DNA of 64,000 bases from positions 130,001 through 194,000 of the forward strand of contig NZ_FNOG01000009.1 of NCBI RefSeq assembly GCF_900106525.1, given 5' to 3'. Below, piece after piece: positions 16,929 through 29,488 of this stretch. The notes beneath the pieces are model-generated. The model had not been told where the DNA came from and ran no database searches. It saw nothing but the letters and a program-made list of their open reading frames with translations. Both the position numbers and the translations under genes were made by a program. Within the stretch, counting starts at the first letter, position 1. The number at the start of each line of letters is the position of its first letter. Origin of the DNA: Lysobacter enzymogenes (GTDB taxonomy: Bacteria; Pseudomonadota; Gammaproteobacteria; Xanthomonadales; Xanthomonadaceae).

Positions 16929-17906
16929 CTACTCCGGCGCCTCGATCCGCTCCCGCGCCTGCGCCAGCTGCGCCCGCGCGAACGCCTTCAGCGCGCCGCG
17001 GTCGGCCTTGGCGAACGGCGAGCCCTTGCCGCAATGCTCCAGCAGCAGGGTCAGGTCCTGCGCCTCGCCCAGGCGTTCGATCTGGTGCTTGTCGAACTTC
17101 GGCGCGTCCGCGCCCAGCCGCGCGCTCTTGAGCGCGCGCTGCTGCTGCGACAGCCGCCGCGCGCGCCGGCGCCATTCGTGCCAATGCTCGTCGTCGCCGC
17201 TGGCGCGGGCGCGATCGCCGGCGCGCTGCATCCGCTCCAGGCTCGCGGCGACCGCGCCGCGCCAGTGTTGCGGCTGCAGTTCCGCCCACGGCAGCGCGCG
17301 CAGCGCAGCGCGCAGCACCCGCAGCAGGGCGCGGCGGCGGCCCAGGCCCGGGTCGTCGGCGCGCGCGGCGTGCGCGGCCTGGGCGCGCGCGGCGGCGGCG
17401 GCGCGACGCGCGCGCGTCAGCAGGGTTCGAGAGTCCGGCGTCAGCGCGGCGCCGCGCAGCACCCGGTCGAGGGTTTCCACCAAGGCATGGGCGTCGCGCA
17501 GCGGCGACAGGTCGCGGTTGAGGTCGCGCAGCGCGCGGTCGATCAGCTGCGTGCCCGGCCCCAGGCCGTGCGCGCCCAACGCCAGGGTGGCGCGGGCGCG
17601 GCGCAGGCATTTGCGCGCCAGGTGCACGCCGGCGTGCAGGCGGTTGCCGCCCCAGCCCAGCGCGTCCAGGGCCTGGTCGATCTCGCCGCTGGCGTAGGCG
17701 CGCAAGCGTTGGCCGGGCGGCCGCGGCGCCGGTTCCGTGGCCGCATCGGCAGGGTGGGCGCGCAGGGATGAAGACGACGGCGGCGGCGCGAGCGGTTCGC
17801 CGTCGTCGCGACTTCGCGCGCGGCGCCTCGCGCCGGCCGTACGCCCCGCGGGCGCGGGCGCGGCGGACTCGACGGCTTCGGCAACGGCTTCGGCGGACTG
17901 CGGCAT
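16929..17906 (-). CDS. CHAD domain protein
   Basis: This 325-residue protein has an Ala/Pro/Arg-rich N-terminus of about 65 residues and then a CHAD helical domain. The domain begins with LHAGVHLARKCLRRARATLAL, and HEWRRRARRLSQQ lies in its second half. CHAD domains are basic helical bundles that bind polyphosphate and often pair with CYTH phosphatases; no CYTH domain is present here. The abundance of conserved His/Arg/Lys fits anion binding. It is divergent from mutM with a 65-bp gap. Confidence 0.88.
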   Translation of the reverse strand: MPQSAEAVAEAVESAAPAPAGRTAGARRRARSRDDGEPLAPPPSSSSLRAHPADAATEPAPRPPGQRLRAYASGEIDQALDALGWGGNRLHAGVHLARKCLRRARATLALGAHGLGPGTQLIDRALRDLNRDLSPLRDAHALVETLDRVLRGAALTPDSRTLLTRARRAAAAARAQAAHAARADDPGLGRRRALLRVLRAALRALPWAELQPQHWRGAVAASLERMQRAGDRARASGDDEHWHEWRRRARRLSQQQRALKSARLGADAPKFDKHQIERLGEAQDLTLLLEHCGKGSPFAKADRGALKAFARAQLAQARERIEAPE

Positions 17907-17971
17907 GACGCACTCCTGGATTCGCGCCAGCGCTGCGAGCGCCGGCCCGAACGGGATAGTACGCTGGGCGC

Positions 17972-18784
17972 ATGCCTGAATTACCTGAAGTCGAAACCAC
18001 CCGGCGCGGCCTGGCGCCGCACCTGGAAGGCCGTCACGTCGTCACTGCGATCCTGCGCCGGCCGGACCTGCGCTGGCCGATTCCGGCGGCGATCGAGGAG
18101 ACCCTGCCCGGCCAGCGCATCGACGCGGTGCGCCGGCGCGCCAAGTACTTGCTGATCGACACCGCCGCCGGCAGCGCCGTGCTGCATCTGGGCATGTCCG
18201 GCAGCCTGCGCGTGCTGCCGGCCGACACGCCGGTGCGCGACCACGACCACGTCGACCTGCTGCTCGACGACGACCGCGTGCTGCGCTTCAACGACCCGCG
18301 CCGGTTCGGCTGCCTGCTGTGGCAAGCGCCCGGCGAAACCCACGAATTGCTGCGCGAACTGGGCCCGGAACCGCTGTCGGACGCGTTCGACGGCGACTAC
18401 CTGTTCCAGCTCAGCCGCGGCCGCAAGGCGCCGGTGAAAACGTTTTTGATGGATCAGAAAGTCGTCGTCGGCGTCGGCAACATCTACGCCGCCGAAGCGC
18501 TGTTCGCCGCCGGCGTGTCGCCGCTGCGCGCGGCCGGCAAGGTCTCGCGCGAGCGCTACGCCGAGCTGGCCGGCGCGATCAAGGCGATCCTGGGCTACGC
18601 GATCCAGCGCGGCGGCACCACCTTGCGCGACTTCATCAGCCCCGACGGCGCGCCGGGCTATTTCGAGCAGGAACTGGCCGCCTACGGCCGCGGCGGCGAG
18701 CCCTGCCCGCGCTGCGGGCGGCCGCTCAAGCAGGCCAGCATCGGCCAGCGCACCACAGTCTGGTGCGGCCACTGCCAACGCTGA
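17972..18784 (+). CDS. mutM: Formamidopyrimidine-DNA glycosylase
   Basis: This 270-residue protein starts [14 protein letters not shown], where the exposed Pro after Met is the catalytic nucleophile and Glu the partner. It also has the RRAKYLL segment with the conserved Lys, the [17 protein letters not shown] helix-two-turn-helix, and the C-terminal zinc finger [20 protein letters not shown]...CGHC. It removes 8-oxoguanine and formamidopyrimidines from DNA. Length and motif order are fully normal. Confidence 0.97.
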   Translation: MPELPEVETTRRGLAPHLEGRHVVTAILRRPDLRWPIPAAIEETLPGQRIDAVRRRAKYLLIDTAAGSAVLHLGMSGSLRVLPADTPVRDHDHVDLLLDDDRVLRFNDPRRFGCLLWQAPGETHELLRELGPEPLSDAFDGDYLFQLSRGRKAPVKTFLMDQKVVVGVGNIYAAEALFAAGVSPLRAAGKVSRERYAELAGAIKAILGYAIQRGGTTLRDFISPDGAPGYFEQELAAYGRGGEPCPRCGRPLKQASIGQRTTVWCGHCQR

Positions 18785-19007
18785 ATGCGGCTTTGGCGCG
18801 ATCGCGCCGTCTGCGCGCCTGTCCGGATCTGCACGTGCTTGCCGTTCATCGCAGCGGGGCGCCGCCGTGTCATCGCGACGGCGCCTCGCGCGTTAGCGCG
18901 GCGGGGAGTTTCGTGTGCATCGAAGCTGCCTCGGAAAGCAGGCCATTGCTGCATTCCGACGCAGGTTTGCTGCCACCTGTGTCGCTTCCAAGCCAAGCTG
19001 AACGCGC

Positions 19008-19013
19008 TATAGT
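19008..19013 (+). promoter_or_regulatory. Possible -10 element upstream of the ECF43-type sigma gene
   Basis: TATAGT lies 21 bp before the ATG in an otherwise GC-rich region, matching a sigma-70-like -10 box. No good -35 is visible at 16-18 bp, so the assignment is weak. Confidence 0.3.
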
Positions 19014-19034
19014 CTGGTCCGAACCGGGGGCGAC

Positions 19035-19607
19035 ATGGCCGAAAGCGCTGACATCACGATCCTGTTGGACGCCGCTCGCGAAGGCGATCGCGGCGCCCTC
19101 GACCGCGTGCTCGCCACGCTGTACCAGGAGCTGCACACGATGGCGCGGCGCCAGCTCGCCGGCCAGCACGGCCAGACTCTGGACGCCACCGCGCTGGTGC
19201 ACGAGGCCTATCTGAAACTGGTCGGCCGGCGCGAAGCGCAGTTCGACGATCGCGCGCATTTCTTCGCCTATGCCGCCTCCGCCATGCGCAGCGTGGTGGT
19301 CGATTACGCGCGTCAGCGCCTGGCGCAAAAACGCGGCGGCGACCTGCACCGGGTGACCGAACTGCCCGACGACGTCGAAGGCGGCCTGCGCCTGGACGAG
19401 GACACCCTCGGCCTGGATTCGGCCCTGACCAAGCTCGCCGCGGTCGACCAGCGCCTGGCCCAGGTGGTGGAACTGCGCTACTTCGCCGGCCTGTCGGAAC
19501 TGGAAATCGCCGCGCTCCTGCAACGTTCCGAGCGCAGCATCCGCCGCGACTGGCAGAAGGCGCGGCTGTTCCTGCTGGCCTCGCTGCAGGACGAACCCAG
19601 CCGCTGA
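19035..19607 (+). CDS. ECF sigma factor, ECF43/TIGR02999-type
   Basis: This 190-residue protein has sigma-2 (HTMARRQLAGQHGQTLDATALVHEAYLKL) and sigma-4 (LAQVVELRYFAGLSELEIAALLQRSERSIRRDWQKAR) regions. The usual acidic DAED motif of region 2.2 reads DATA here, with Thr52 in its middle. That is the ECF43 arrangement, in which a partner Ser/Thr kinase phosphorylates a threonine to supply the missing negative charge. A membrane kinase gene follows 124 bp downstream. In Xanthomonas and Vibrio, ECF43-kinase pairs control type VI secretion or antibiotic responses; the regulon here is unknown. Confidence 0.93.
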   Translation: MAESADITILLDAAREGDRGALDRVLATLYQELHTMARRQLAGQHGQTLDATALVHEAYLKLVGRREAQFDDRAHFFAYAASAMRSVVVDYARQRLAQKRGGDLHRVTELPDDVEGGLRLDEDTLGLDSALTKLAAVDQRLAQVVELRYFAGLSELEIAALLQRSERSIRRDWQKARLFLLASLQDEPSR

Positions 19608-19731
19608 GCGCGCCTGCGCCGCGCCCCGCGCGGCGCGCGCACGCAGGGAATGCGCAACGCCATGATCGTCATCGCCGTCGCTGCATCGCCGTTCTTCGCC
19701 GCCGTCCGCGCGCGGGCGGGCGGCTGAGGCG

Positions 19732-22554
<2,823 letters not shown>

Positions 22555-22569
22555 GCGTTCCGCAAGCGC

Positions 22570-23046
22570 TCAAGGGCCCGCGCAGTAATAGTCGCTGTGC
22601 TTTTGGTTACTCCAGTACAACGAAAGCTGATAGATCGTCTCGGCCTTCTCCTCCTGCAACACCTCCACGCTCAGGTGCACGCGCTGACGGCAGAACACGA
22701 TGGCGACGGCGCGACTCTCCATTTGCCGCCAACCTTGCGCGGCGAGCGTCCGCGAATAGTCTTCGAACAGCTCCGCCCGCGATCGCGGGATTGAATAGGT
22801 TTGATCCAAACCGGTCAGGATCTCCTTATCGAGACCGCTGGTCGGGCCCACGGCGCGAGCGCCGTCGGGAACTGCGAGACCGTCGAACTGCGCGCGCAAT
22901 GCGACCACCGTCCACTTGGGCGAACTCTCGTCGAGGTAGTCCCCGCGCCACCACGTCGCGATCCCGATGGCGAACATCGCCGCGACCAGCGCGTACTTGA
23001 TGCCTTCGAGGATTTTCGGCTCGAGGCGTTCGAAGATTCCAGGCAT
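22570..23046 (-). CDS. Single-pass membrane protein of unknown function
   Basis: This 158-residue protein begins MPGIFERLEPKILEGIKYAL and has one N-terminal membrane helix (residues about 15-34). A soluble, presumably periplasmic, domain follows, ending WSNQKHSDYYCAGP. I do not recognise a family. It ends 15 bp from the convergent kinase gene and starts 11 bp after the DinB gene, so it is probably co-transcribed with it. Confidence 0.7.
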   Translation of the reverse strand: MPGIFERLEPKILEGIKYALVAAMFAIGIATWWRGDYLDESSPKWTVVALRAQFDGLAVPDGARAVGPTSGLDKEILTGLDQTYSIPRSRAELFEDYSRTLAAQGWRQMESRAVAIVFCRQRVHLSVEVLQEEKAETIYQLSLYWSNQKHSDYYCAGP

Positions 23047-23057
23047 GTCGTCCTCAA

Positions 23058-23612
23058 TTATCGACTCGGATCGACGGTCTGCCGCGCCAGGATCAATTCC
23101 AGCAGATCGGTCCCGCCCACATCCTCGCCCGCCTGGGTCAGCAGCGTGGTGACCTGACCGCGGTGATGGGTCTGGTGGTTGAAGAAGTGCATCAGCAGCA
23201 GGCCGAACGGCTGCCGCCACAGCGCGCCCTTGGTGTTGGTGTAGGCCAGCACGTGATCGAGGTCGGTCTCGCTCACCTCGCCGGCCCAGTCCGCGATCGT
23301 CGCGTCGAGCCGTTCGCGCGCGGCGCGCAGCGCCGGCAGCGTGTCGTGCTGGACCGCGCGCAGGTCGGTCGGCGCGGGTTGTCCGCGCAACGGTTCCAAC
23401 GCGGCGAAACGCGCGGGATGCTCGGCGAAGCGGCGCAGCCAGATCCGGTCGGCCACCATCAAGTGATTGAGCGTGCCCAGGATCGAGCCGAAGAACGCGC
23501 CGCGATCCTGCGTCACCGCATCCGCCGGCAGCCGCGCTGCGGCAGCGTAGACGCGCTGGTTCATCCAGCGGTTGTAGTCGGCCATCAGGCGGGTGTGTTC
23601 GAGCAGGTTCAT
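23058..23612 (-). CDS. DinB family protein
   Basis: This 184-residue four-helix-bundle protein starts MNLLEHTRLMADYNRWMNQR and has the metal-binding His pattern of the DinB/YfiT fold: NHLMVADRIWLRRF in helix two and FNHQTHHRGQVTTLL near the C-terminus. DinB-like proteins are metal-dependent enzymes, often thiol transferases, but the substrate cannot be read from sequence. It is 32 bp downstream of tamB on the same strand. Confidence 0.9.
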   Translation of the reverse strand: MNLLEHTRLMADYNRWMNQRVYAAAARLPADAVTQDRGAFFGSILGTLNHLMVADRIWLRRFAEHPARFAALEPLRGQPAPTDLRAVQHDTLPALRAARERLDATIADWAGEVSETDLDHVLAYTNTKGALWRQPFGLLLMHFFNHQTHHRGQVTTLLTQAGEDVGGTDLLELILARQTVDPSR

Positions 23613-23644
23613 GCCGGGCTCTCCATCGATGCCGCTTGCGCGCC

Positions 23645-26600
23645 TTATTTTTCCTTGCGCCAGTTCACCGACGCGCGATTCTCCAGCGTGCTCGACTCGA
23701 TTTCGATGTCGAAGCCCTTGCGCAGCAGGTACTTCAGCGTCAGCACCTGGCCGGTGCCGAGCAGCGAGACGCCGTAGCCGACATATAACCGCGGCGAGAG
23801 GTACTTGCCCACGCCCAGCACCGAACCGCCGAGCGCACGGCTTTCCATCACGCCCGCATCGTCCAGGCCGATCTTGGCGCCGAGCTGCGAGGCCAGCAGG
23901 CCGCCGCCGGCCGACAGCGCGGCGCTGGCGGCGTTGAGCTGCTTGCTCTCGTCGCCGGTCACCGACGACAGCGGACGGCCCAGGGCCAGATAGGCCAGCG
24001 CTTCGGATTGCGAGCTGGCCGGATCCGTCCACACGTTGACCTGCGGCGCGCTGACCCGGCCGCTGATGTCGACGCCGGCCTTGACCGCGCCGACTTCGCG
24101 CTCGGCGCGCACATCCAGGATCGGGTCGGACACCGGGCCGTTGTTCCAGGCCAGATTGCCGCGGCTGATCTGCAGCTTCTGCCCGTACGCCTCGTAACGC
24201 CCTTCCACGCTCAGCGCGCCGCTCGCGGTCATCTCGCGGCCGGGCCGCGAGCGCACCCGCATCTGTCCGCCGAGCTTGCCGTCCAGGCCGAAGCCCTTGA
24301 GCTTGACGTCGTCGCCGACGGCCAGAGTGAGATCGAGTTCCAGCGGCGAGGCGCCGGTGTCTTCCGGGTTCGCCGGATCGAGCACGACCACGTCCTCGGA
24401 CACCGACACGCCCTGGTCCAGGCGCTCCAGGTCGATGCGCGCCGACGGAATGGTGACCTTGCCGCTGACGTTGAGCGGCTGCTTGGCCGCGTAGCGCACG
24501 GTGAGCTCGGGATTGGCGACCGCGCGCAGGTCGCGCGTGTCGGACGCCAGCACGTTGGTGCCGCGGATGTTGAGCACCAGCGGCGTGTCGTCGCCCTGCC
24601 AGCCCAGGCTGCCGTCGACGTTGAGCGTGCCCTCGCCCGAGCGCACGCTTCCGGCGATGCGCGCGCTGCCGTCGGGCTGCGCGTCCAGGCGCACGTCGCC
24701 CTGCTGCAGCACGATGCCCAGCGACGGCACCTCGGTGGTGAACTGCGACAGCCGCGCCTGGCCGCTCAACAGCGGCTTGCTGCGCGTGCCGGCCAGGCCG
24801 ATGCGGCCTTCCAGCTTGCCCTTGGGCTCGACGATGTCGGGCGAGAACAGCTCGATCCAGGTCAGCTCGTCGGTGTCCACCGCGATGTTGCCCGACAGCG
24901 GCGCATAGGCGTCCCAACCGGTGTTGAGCGTGGCCTCGATGCGGCCGTCGTCGTTGAAGCCCGAACGCAGTTCGGCGTTGAGCTTCTGGGTGTCGAAGCT
25001 GGCCTTGAGCGAGAGCGCGTTGTAGCGCACCAACTCGCGTCGCGCGCGTTCGCTGAATTTCAAACCGCCGCCGGCCGAGGCGAGGTTGAAGGTGCCGCGC
25101 CAGCCCTTGCCGGCCGGACGCAGCTCGCCGTCGAGCGCGATCTCGCCGCGCAGGATCCACGGCCGCTTGTCGCTGCGCTCGGGCAAATACGGCTGCGCCA
25201 GCAGCAGCGGCAAGCCATGACCCTTGAGCTCGACGCCGCGGCGCGGCCAGTCGGCCGTCGCGCACAACGAACCGCCGCTGCTGGAAACCAGGCAGGCGTC
25301 GTTGAAGCCGCCGCTGTTGCCGTCCCAGCGGAACGGCGCGGCCTGCTGCAAGCGCCAGCTGGCGCCCTTGCTCGGCGCCAGCTGCAGCGACGCCAGCGCG
25401 CCCGACCAGACGTTGCCGCGCTTGTCGGCGTGGCCGGACAGATCCAGGTTGGCCACGTCGCTGCGCGCCTGCGCCTGCAGTTGCAGCGCTTCCACCGCGC
25501 CTTGCGCGTCCAGGCTCAGCGCCGACAAGGCGATGCCGGCGTTGAGGTCGCTGGCGCGCACCGCCAGCTGGCCGCCGCGGCCGCGCCACGGCAGCTTGCC
25601 CTTGGCGCTGAAACTGGCGGCGCGGTAGTCGCCGTACTGGATGCCGCTGCCGGTGAGGTCGGCGTCCAGGCTCGGCGCGTCCGCCGCGCCGGTGAGCTTG
25701 AGCGTGCCGTTGAGGCTGCCGGTGGCGCTGGGCAACAGGTCGTTCAATTGCAGCGGCGCGAACTTCGCATCGACGTCGATGCTCTGCGCGTACTTGCCCT
25801 TGGCCTCGAGCTTGCTGCCGCCCAGGCTCAGCGCGACCTCGCCTTCGAACGCATCGCCGCTGGCGCCGGTGGCGGCGCCGTGCATGACGAAGCGGCCGCG
25901 GCCGCCGAGCGCGCGCTCGCGCAGGCGCCCGCCGAGTTGTTCGGCGCTGGCCTGGATCTCCAGGCCGCCGTCGTCGCGGGTGCTGCCGGTGCTGGCCAGC
26001 TTGCCGTCGATGGCGCCCTTGAACTGCGGCGCGAAGTAACCCGGATCGAAGCCCGACAGCGCGGCCTTGAGATCCCAAGCCAGCTTCGGCGCCCAGGCGA
26101 CTTCGCCGCTGGCGTCGAGCAGGCCGGTCGGCATCTTGGCCTTGAGCGACTGCAGGGTCATGCGCTGGTCGTTGCCGCGGCCGTCGAATTCGACCGTCGC
26201 CGCTTGCTTGTCGCGCACCAGCTTGGCCGTGCCGATCGCCGCCCATTGCTTGACCGTGCCGGCGAAGCCGAGGTCTGCGGTTTCCAGGGTCACCGCCGGC
26301 GTGGCCGGCGTCTGCGCCGCCTGCGAGGGTTTGGCCACCGACTTGAGCGTGGTCGGCGGCGCCTTGCCGCCCCAGCTCAGGCCGCGCGCGTTGATCGAGA
26401 ACTTGAACTGGCCGTTGTCGGCATCGGTGAAATCGGCGTGGCCGCGCAGCGTGGCGGTGCCGTCGAACAGGCGCAGCGCCAGCGGCTGCACGTCCAGCAC
26501 TTGTTCCTTCAGCGACAGCTTCGACGGCAGCACCGTCACCGCCAGATCGCCCTGGCGGAACTCACCTTCCAGCGCGGCGATGCCGCCGGTGCCTTGCGCG

Positions 26601-27541
26601 TCGAAACGCAGCGCCATCGGCGCGTCGCTGGGCTTGGCCTGCGGCGAGGTCAGCAGGCCGATGTCGAGCGCGTCGGCCTTGGCGTGCAGGCCCCAGTCCG
26701 GCGCTTGCTCTTTGCCGCGCAGGGTCAGGGTGATGCGCACCGGTCCCGGCGCCGCGCCGGCCAGGGCCACGTCCATGCGCGACAGGTCGCCGCGCGCGAT
26801 CAGGCCCAGCCGCGGCGGCGTGCGCCCGGGCGCGCTCGGCAGCACCGCGGTGACGGTGAGGTCGGATTTGAAATCCTTGCTCGGCTGGTAGTCGCCGTGC
26901 GCGGTGAAGCGGCCGCGGTCGGTGTCGGCGACGAGCTTTTCCACGTGCAGCTTGCCCGACTGCGCGTCGAGCCCGGCGCGCAGTTGGCGGATGTCGATCA
27001 GGTGTTCGCCGGCCTGAGCGATCTTGAAGCCGTCGATGCGCACGTCGTCGGCCTGCAGCGCCAGCGGCGGCTCGATCTGCGGCAGCACGTCGGGCCAGCG
27101 CGGCAGTTCGAACGGCTCATCGCTCTTTTCGATATCGAGCGTCGCGCCCTCGACCTGGATCGCGTCCAGGCGCAGCTTGCGGCCCAGCAGCGGGCGCAGC
27201 GCCGGCTCCAGATAGATGCGCTGCGCGGTGAACACGGTCTTCTTGTAGGCGAAGCGCACCCCGCGCAGGGTCAGCGGACCCGACAACGGGCCTTCGGCGG
27301 ACTTCCAGGTGAAGCTCGAGTCGGCCGGCAGGCGCGCGACGATCTGCGCCAGCAGCACATCGCGGCCGGCGATGGTGGCGATCAGCCAATACGCCGCGAA
27401 CGCGATCAGCAAGGTCAGCACCGCCGCGGCGATGCTGCTGCGCCAGGCCCAGCGCTTGGCGGCGGCGCGGCGCCGGCGGCGGCGTTCGAGCAGCAACTCC
27501 TGCGCGGTGGGGGGCGGCGGCGGCGGGGGCGTGTCGCTCAT
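23645..27541 (-). CDS. tamB: Translocation and assembly module inner membrane protein TamB
   Basis: This 1298-residue protein has an N-terminal membrane anchor (RSSIAAAVLTLLIAFAAYWLI) after an Arg-rich tip. A very long repetitive beta-rich body follows, ending in the conserved DUF490/TamB C-terminus: PLSSVTGDESKQLNAASAAL, then GVGKYLSPRLYVGYGVSLLG. TamB spans the periplasm and works with TamA or BamA in outer membrane protein assembly and lipid transport. tamA lies 27 bp upstream. The length is in the normal range for the family. Confidence 0.95.
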   Translation of the reverse strand: MSDTPPPPPPPTAQELLLERRRRRRAAAKRWAWRSSIAAAVLTLLIAFAAYWLIATIAGRDVLLAQIVARLPADSSFTWKSAEGPLSGPLTLRGVRFAYKKTVFTAQRIYLEPALRPLLGRKLRLDAIQVEGATLDIEKSDEPFELPRWPDVLPQIEPPLALQADDVRIDGFKIAQAGEHLIDIRQLRAGLDAQSGKLHVEKLVADTDRGRFTAHGDYQPSKDFKSDLTVTAVLPSAPGRTPPRLGLIARGDLSRMDVALAGAAPGPVRITLTLRGKEQAPDWGLHAKADALDIGLLTSPQAKPSDAPMALRFDAQGTGGIAALEGEFRQGDLAVTVLPSKLSLKEQVLDVQPLALRLFDGTATLRGHADFTDADNGQFKFSINARGLSWGGKAPPTTLKSVAKPSQAAQTPATPAVTLETADLGFAGTVKQWAAIGTAKLVRDKQAATVEFDGRGNDQRMTLQSLKAKMPTGLLDASGEVAWAPKLAWDLKAALSGFDPGYFAPQFKGAIDGKLASTGSTRDDGGLEIQASAEQLGGRLRERALGGRGRFVMHGAATGASGDAFEGEVALSLGGSKLEAKGKYAQSIDVDAKFAPLQLNDLLPSATGSLNGTLKLTGAADAPSLDADLTGSGIQYGDYRAASFSAKGKLPWRGRGGQLAVRASDLNAGIALSALSLDAQGAVEALQLQAQARSDVANLDLSGHADKRGNVWSGALASLQLAPSKGASWRLQQAAPFRWDGNSGGFNDACLVSSSGGSLCATADWPRRGVELKGHGLPLLLAQPYLPERSDKRPWILRGEIALDGELRPAGKGWRGTFNLASAGGGLKFSERARRELVRYNALSLKASFDTQKLNAELRSGFNDDGRIEATLNTGWDAYAPLSGNIAVDTDELTWIELFSPDIVEPKGKLEGRIGLAGTRSKPLLSGQARLSQFTTEVPSLGIVLQQGDVRLDAQPDGSARIAGSVRSGEGTLNVDGSLGWQGDDTPLVLNIRGTNVLASDTRDLRAVANPELTVRYAAKQPLNVSGKVTIPSARIDLERLDQGVSVSEDVVVLDPANPEDTGASPLELDLTLAVGDDVKLKGFGLDGKLGGQMRVRSRPGREMTASGALSVEGRYEAYGQKLQISRGNLAWNNGPVSDPILDVRAEREVGAVKAGVDISGRVSAPQVNVWTDPASSQSEALAYLALGRPLSSVTGDESKQLNAASAALSAGGGLLASQLGAKIGLDDAGVMESRALGGSVLGVGKYLSPRLYVGYGVSLLGTGQVLTLKYLLRKGFDIEIESSTLENRASVNWRKEK

Positions 27542-27568
27542 TTGCGGCGTAGGAGTCCTGTGCGCGCC

Positions 27569-29488
27569 TTACAGGTCGGCGCCGATGTTGAGGTAGATCT
27601 GGAAACCCGAATCCGGATCGTCGAGGCCGCGCGCGATGTCCACGCGCAGCGGCCCCACCGGCGAGCGCCAGCGCACGCCGACGCCTACGCCGGTGCGCAT
27701 CTTCAGCTCGCCCGGCGCGTCGAACGCGCTGCCGCTGTCGACGAACACCGCGCCGCCCCAGCTGTCGTTGAAGTACTGCTCGTACTCGACGCTGCTGGTA
27801 ATCACGTTCTTGGCGCCCAGCGCGTAGGCCTTGCGGCCTTCCGCCGGCGGGATGCGCGGGCCGACTTCGCGCCATTCGTAACCGCGGATGCTGCGGTCGC
27901 CGCCGGCGTAGAAGCGCAGCGACGGCGGCATGTCGGTCAGCGAATTGGTGAAGGTGTGGCCGACTTCGCCGCGCGCGATCAAGCGGCTGCGCTCGCCCAG
28001 GCCCTTGAACCAGCGGCCGGTGACGTGGGCCTGGATGAAGTTGGCGTCCGAGCCCAGGCTTTCCAGGCCGCCGCGCAGCATGCCGGTGGCGCTGATGCCG
28101 CTGCGCGGATAGAGCTTGTCGTCGACGTCGACGTATTCGGCGCGCAGCGACGGATAGAAGAACGTCGCGGTGCGGTAGAACTTCGGCGTGTCCGGGTCGT
28201 TGTCGTTTTCGTCGTAATACGCCCAGCGCTCGCTCAAGCCGTGCAGCGAGGCGGTCGCGGTCCAGTGCTGGTTGATCTTGCCGCTGCGGCTGGCGACCAG
28301 TTCGATCCGGCGCGAATCGATGTAGTCGGTCTGCTCGTCGCTGCCCTGCAGGCTGAAGGTGTACCAGCCATCGAGCCAGGCGAAAGCGGGGATGCGGTAC
28401 TGCAAGGTCGCGGTCTTGCGCCGCTGGGCGAAGTCGACCTGGGCCAGCGCCTTGTGGCCGCGGTCGTTGACGTAGCGCCGCTCCACGCCCAGGCGCACAC
28501 CGGCGCCGCTGTCGGTGCCGTAGCTGACGCCGGCGGTGTAGATGCTGCGCTTGGCCGGGGTCAGGTTGACCTTGACCGGCACCTGCCCGTCCACCGCCTG
28601 GTCCGGCAGCGGTTCGATGTCGATGGTGGAGAAGTAGTCCAGCCGCGCCAGCGATTCGCGGAAGCGGTCGAGCTTGCCCTGGTGGTAGTAGCTGCCCTGC
28701 TCCCAATACACCAGCTTCTGCAGCAGGCTGTCGCGGATGATGCGCTTGGGCGTCTGCTCAAACGCGATCGGGCCCATGTCGTAGCGCTGGCCGCTGGTCC
28801 AGACCAAGTCAATGTCGGCCGCGTGTTGCGCGCGCGTCACTTCCACCCGCCGCGAAGAGAAATCAGCGTCGAAGTAGCCACGTTCCGCGAGCCTGCGGCT
28901 GATCTTGGTCTTGCTGGCCTCGTAAGCCGCGTGATCGAACACCTGGTCCGGCCCGGGCCGGAACGCGGCCAGGTCCTGCTTGAGATAGCGATCGTCGCTA
29001 CCGGCGCCGACCACGGCGATGTCCGAGCGCCGCACCTTGACCGGCTCGCCCTTGTCGACGCTGATCGTCACCGAGATCGGCGGCGAGGCCGCCCGCGCCG
29101 GGGCGGCGGCGGCGGCCGAGTCGGCGGCGGAGGCGTCGCCGGCCGCGTCGTCGCGCTCGCCGGGCGCGTTGGGGGCATCGGCGCCGGCGGCCGGGGACGT
29201 CACCCGGTCGCCGCGCGAGTCCACTACGGTGATCGTCGGCGCGTAGTAGCCGAACGGCTCCAACGCCTCGCGGGTCTCGTTCTCGGCCTCGCGCAGCAGG
29301 TAGCCCAGGCGGCGCCCGGAGACCTCCTTACCGATGCTGTCCACCAGCGACAGCGACACCCGCACGTTGTGGGTCATCGCCTCGTCCAGGCCGTGGATTT
29401 CGACTTTGTCGACTTTGGCCGCCTGAGCCGCGCCGGCGGCCCCGAGGCTCAAGGCGCCGGCGAGAAAGAGACGGGGAATCAATGGCAT
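27569..29488 (-). CDS. tamA: Translocation and assembly module outer membrane protein TamA
   Basis: This 639-residue Omp85-family protein has a signal peptide (LFLAGALSLGAAGAAQAA) and POTRA-like domains (KVDKVEIHGLDEAMTHNVRV; GYFDADFSSRRVEV). Its C-terminal barrel contains the RGY motif (GGDRSIRGYEW) and ends IYLNIGADL. An unusual Ala/Asp-rich insert (residues about 100-138) interrupts the POTRA region. With TamB, encoded 27 bp downstream, it forms the Tam complex. No other Omp85 gene is in the window. Confidence 0.95.
   Translation of the reverse strand: MPLIPRLFLAGALSLGAAGAAQAAKVDKVEIHGLDEAMTHNVRVSLSLVDSIGKEVSGRRLGYLLREAENETREALEPFGYYAPTITVVDSRGDRVTSPAAGADAPNAPGERDDAAGDASAADSAAAAAPARAASPPISVTISVDKGEPVKVRRSDIAVVGAGSDDRYLKQDLAAFRPGPDQVFDHAAYEASKTKISRRLAERGYFDADFSSRRVEVTRAQHAADIDLVWTSGQRYDMGPIAFEQTPKRIIRDSLLQKLVYWEQGSYYHQGKLDRFRESLARLDYFSTIDIEPLPDQAVDGQVPVKVNLTPAKRSIYTAGVSYGTDSGAGVRLGVERRYVNDRGHKALAQVDFAQRRKTATLQYRIPAFAWLDGWYTFSLQGSDEQTDYIDSRRIELVASRSGKINQHWTATASLHGLSERWAYYDENDNDPDTPKFYRTATFFYPSLRAEYVDVDDKLYPRSGISATGMLRGGLESLGSDANFIQAHVTGRWFKGLGERSRLIARGEVGHTFTNSLTDMPPSLRFYAGGDRSIRGYEWREVGPRIPPAEGRKAYALGAKNVITSSVEYEQYFNDSWGGAVFVDSGSAFDAPGELKMRTGVGVGVRWRSPVGPLRVDIARGLDDPDSGFQIYLNIGADL

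Noticed and set aside
18785-19012. 75-codon frame right after mutM
   Set aside because: There is no ribosome site, it overlaps the likely promoter of the sigma gene, and composition is not protein-like.
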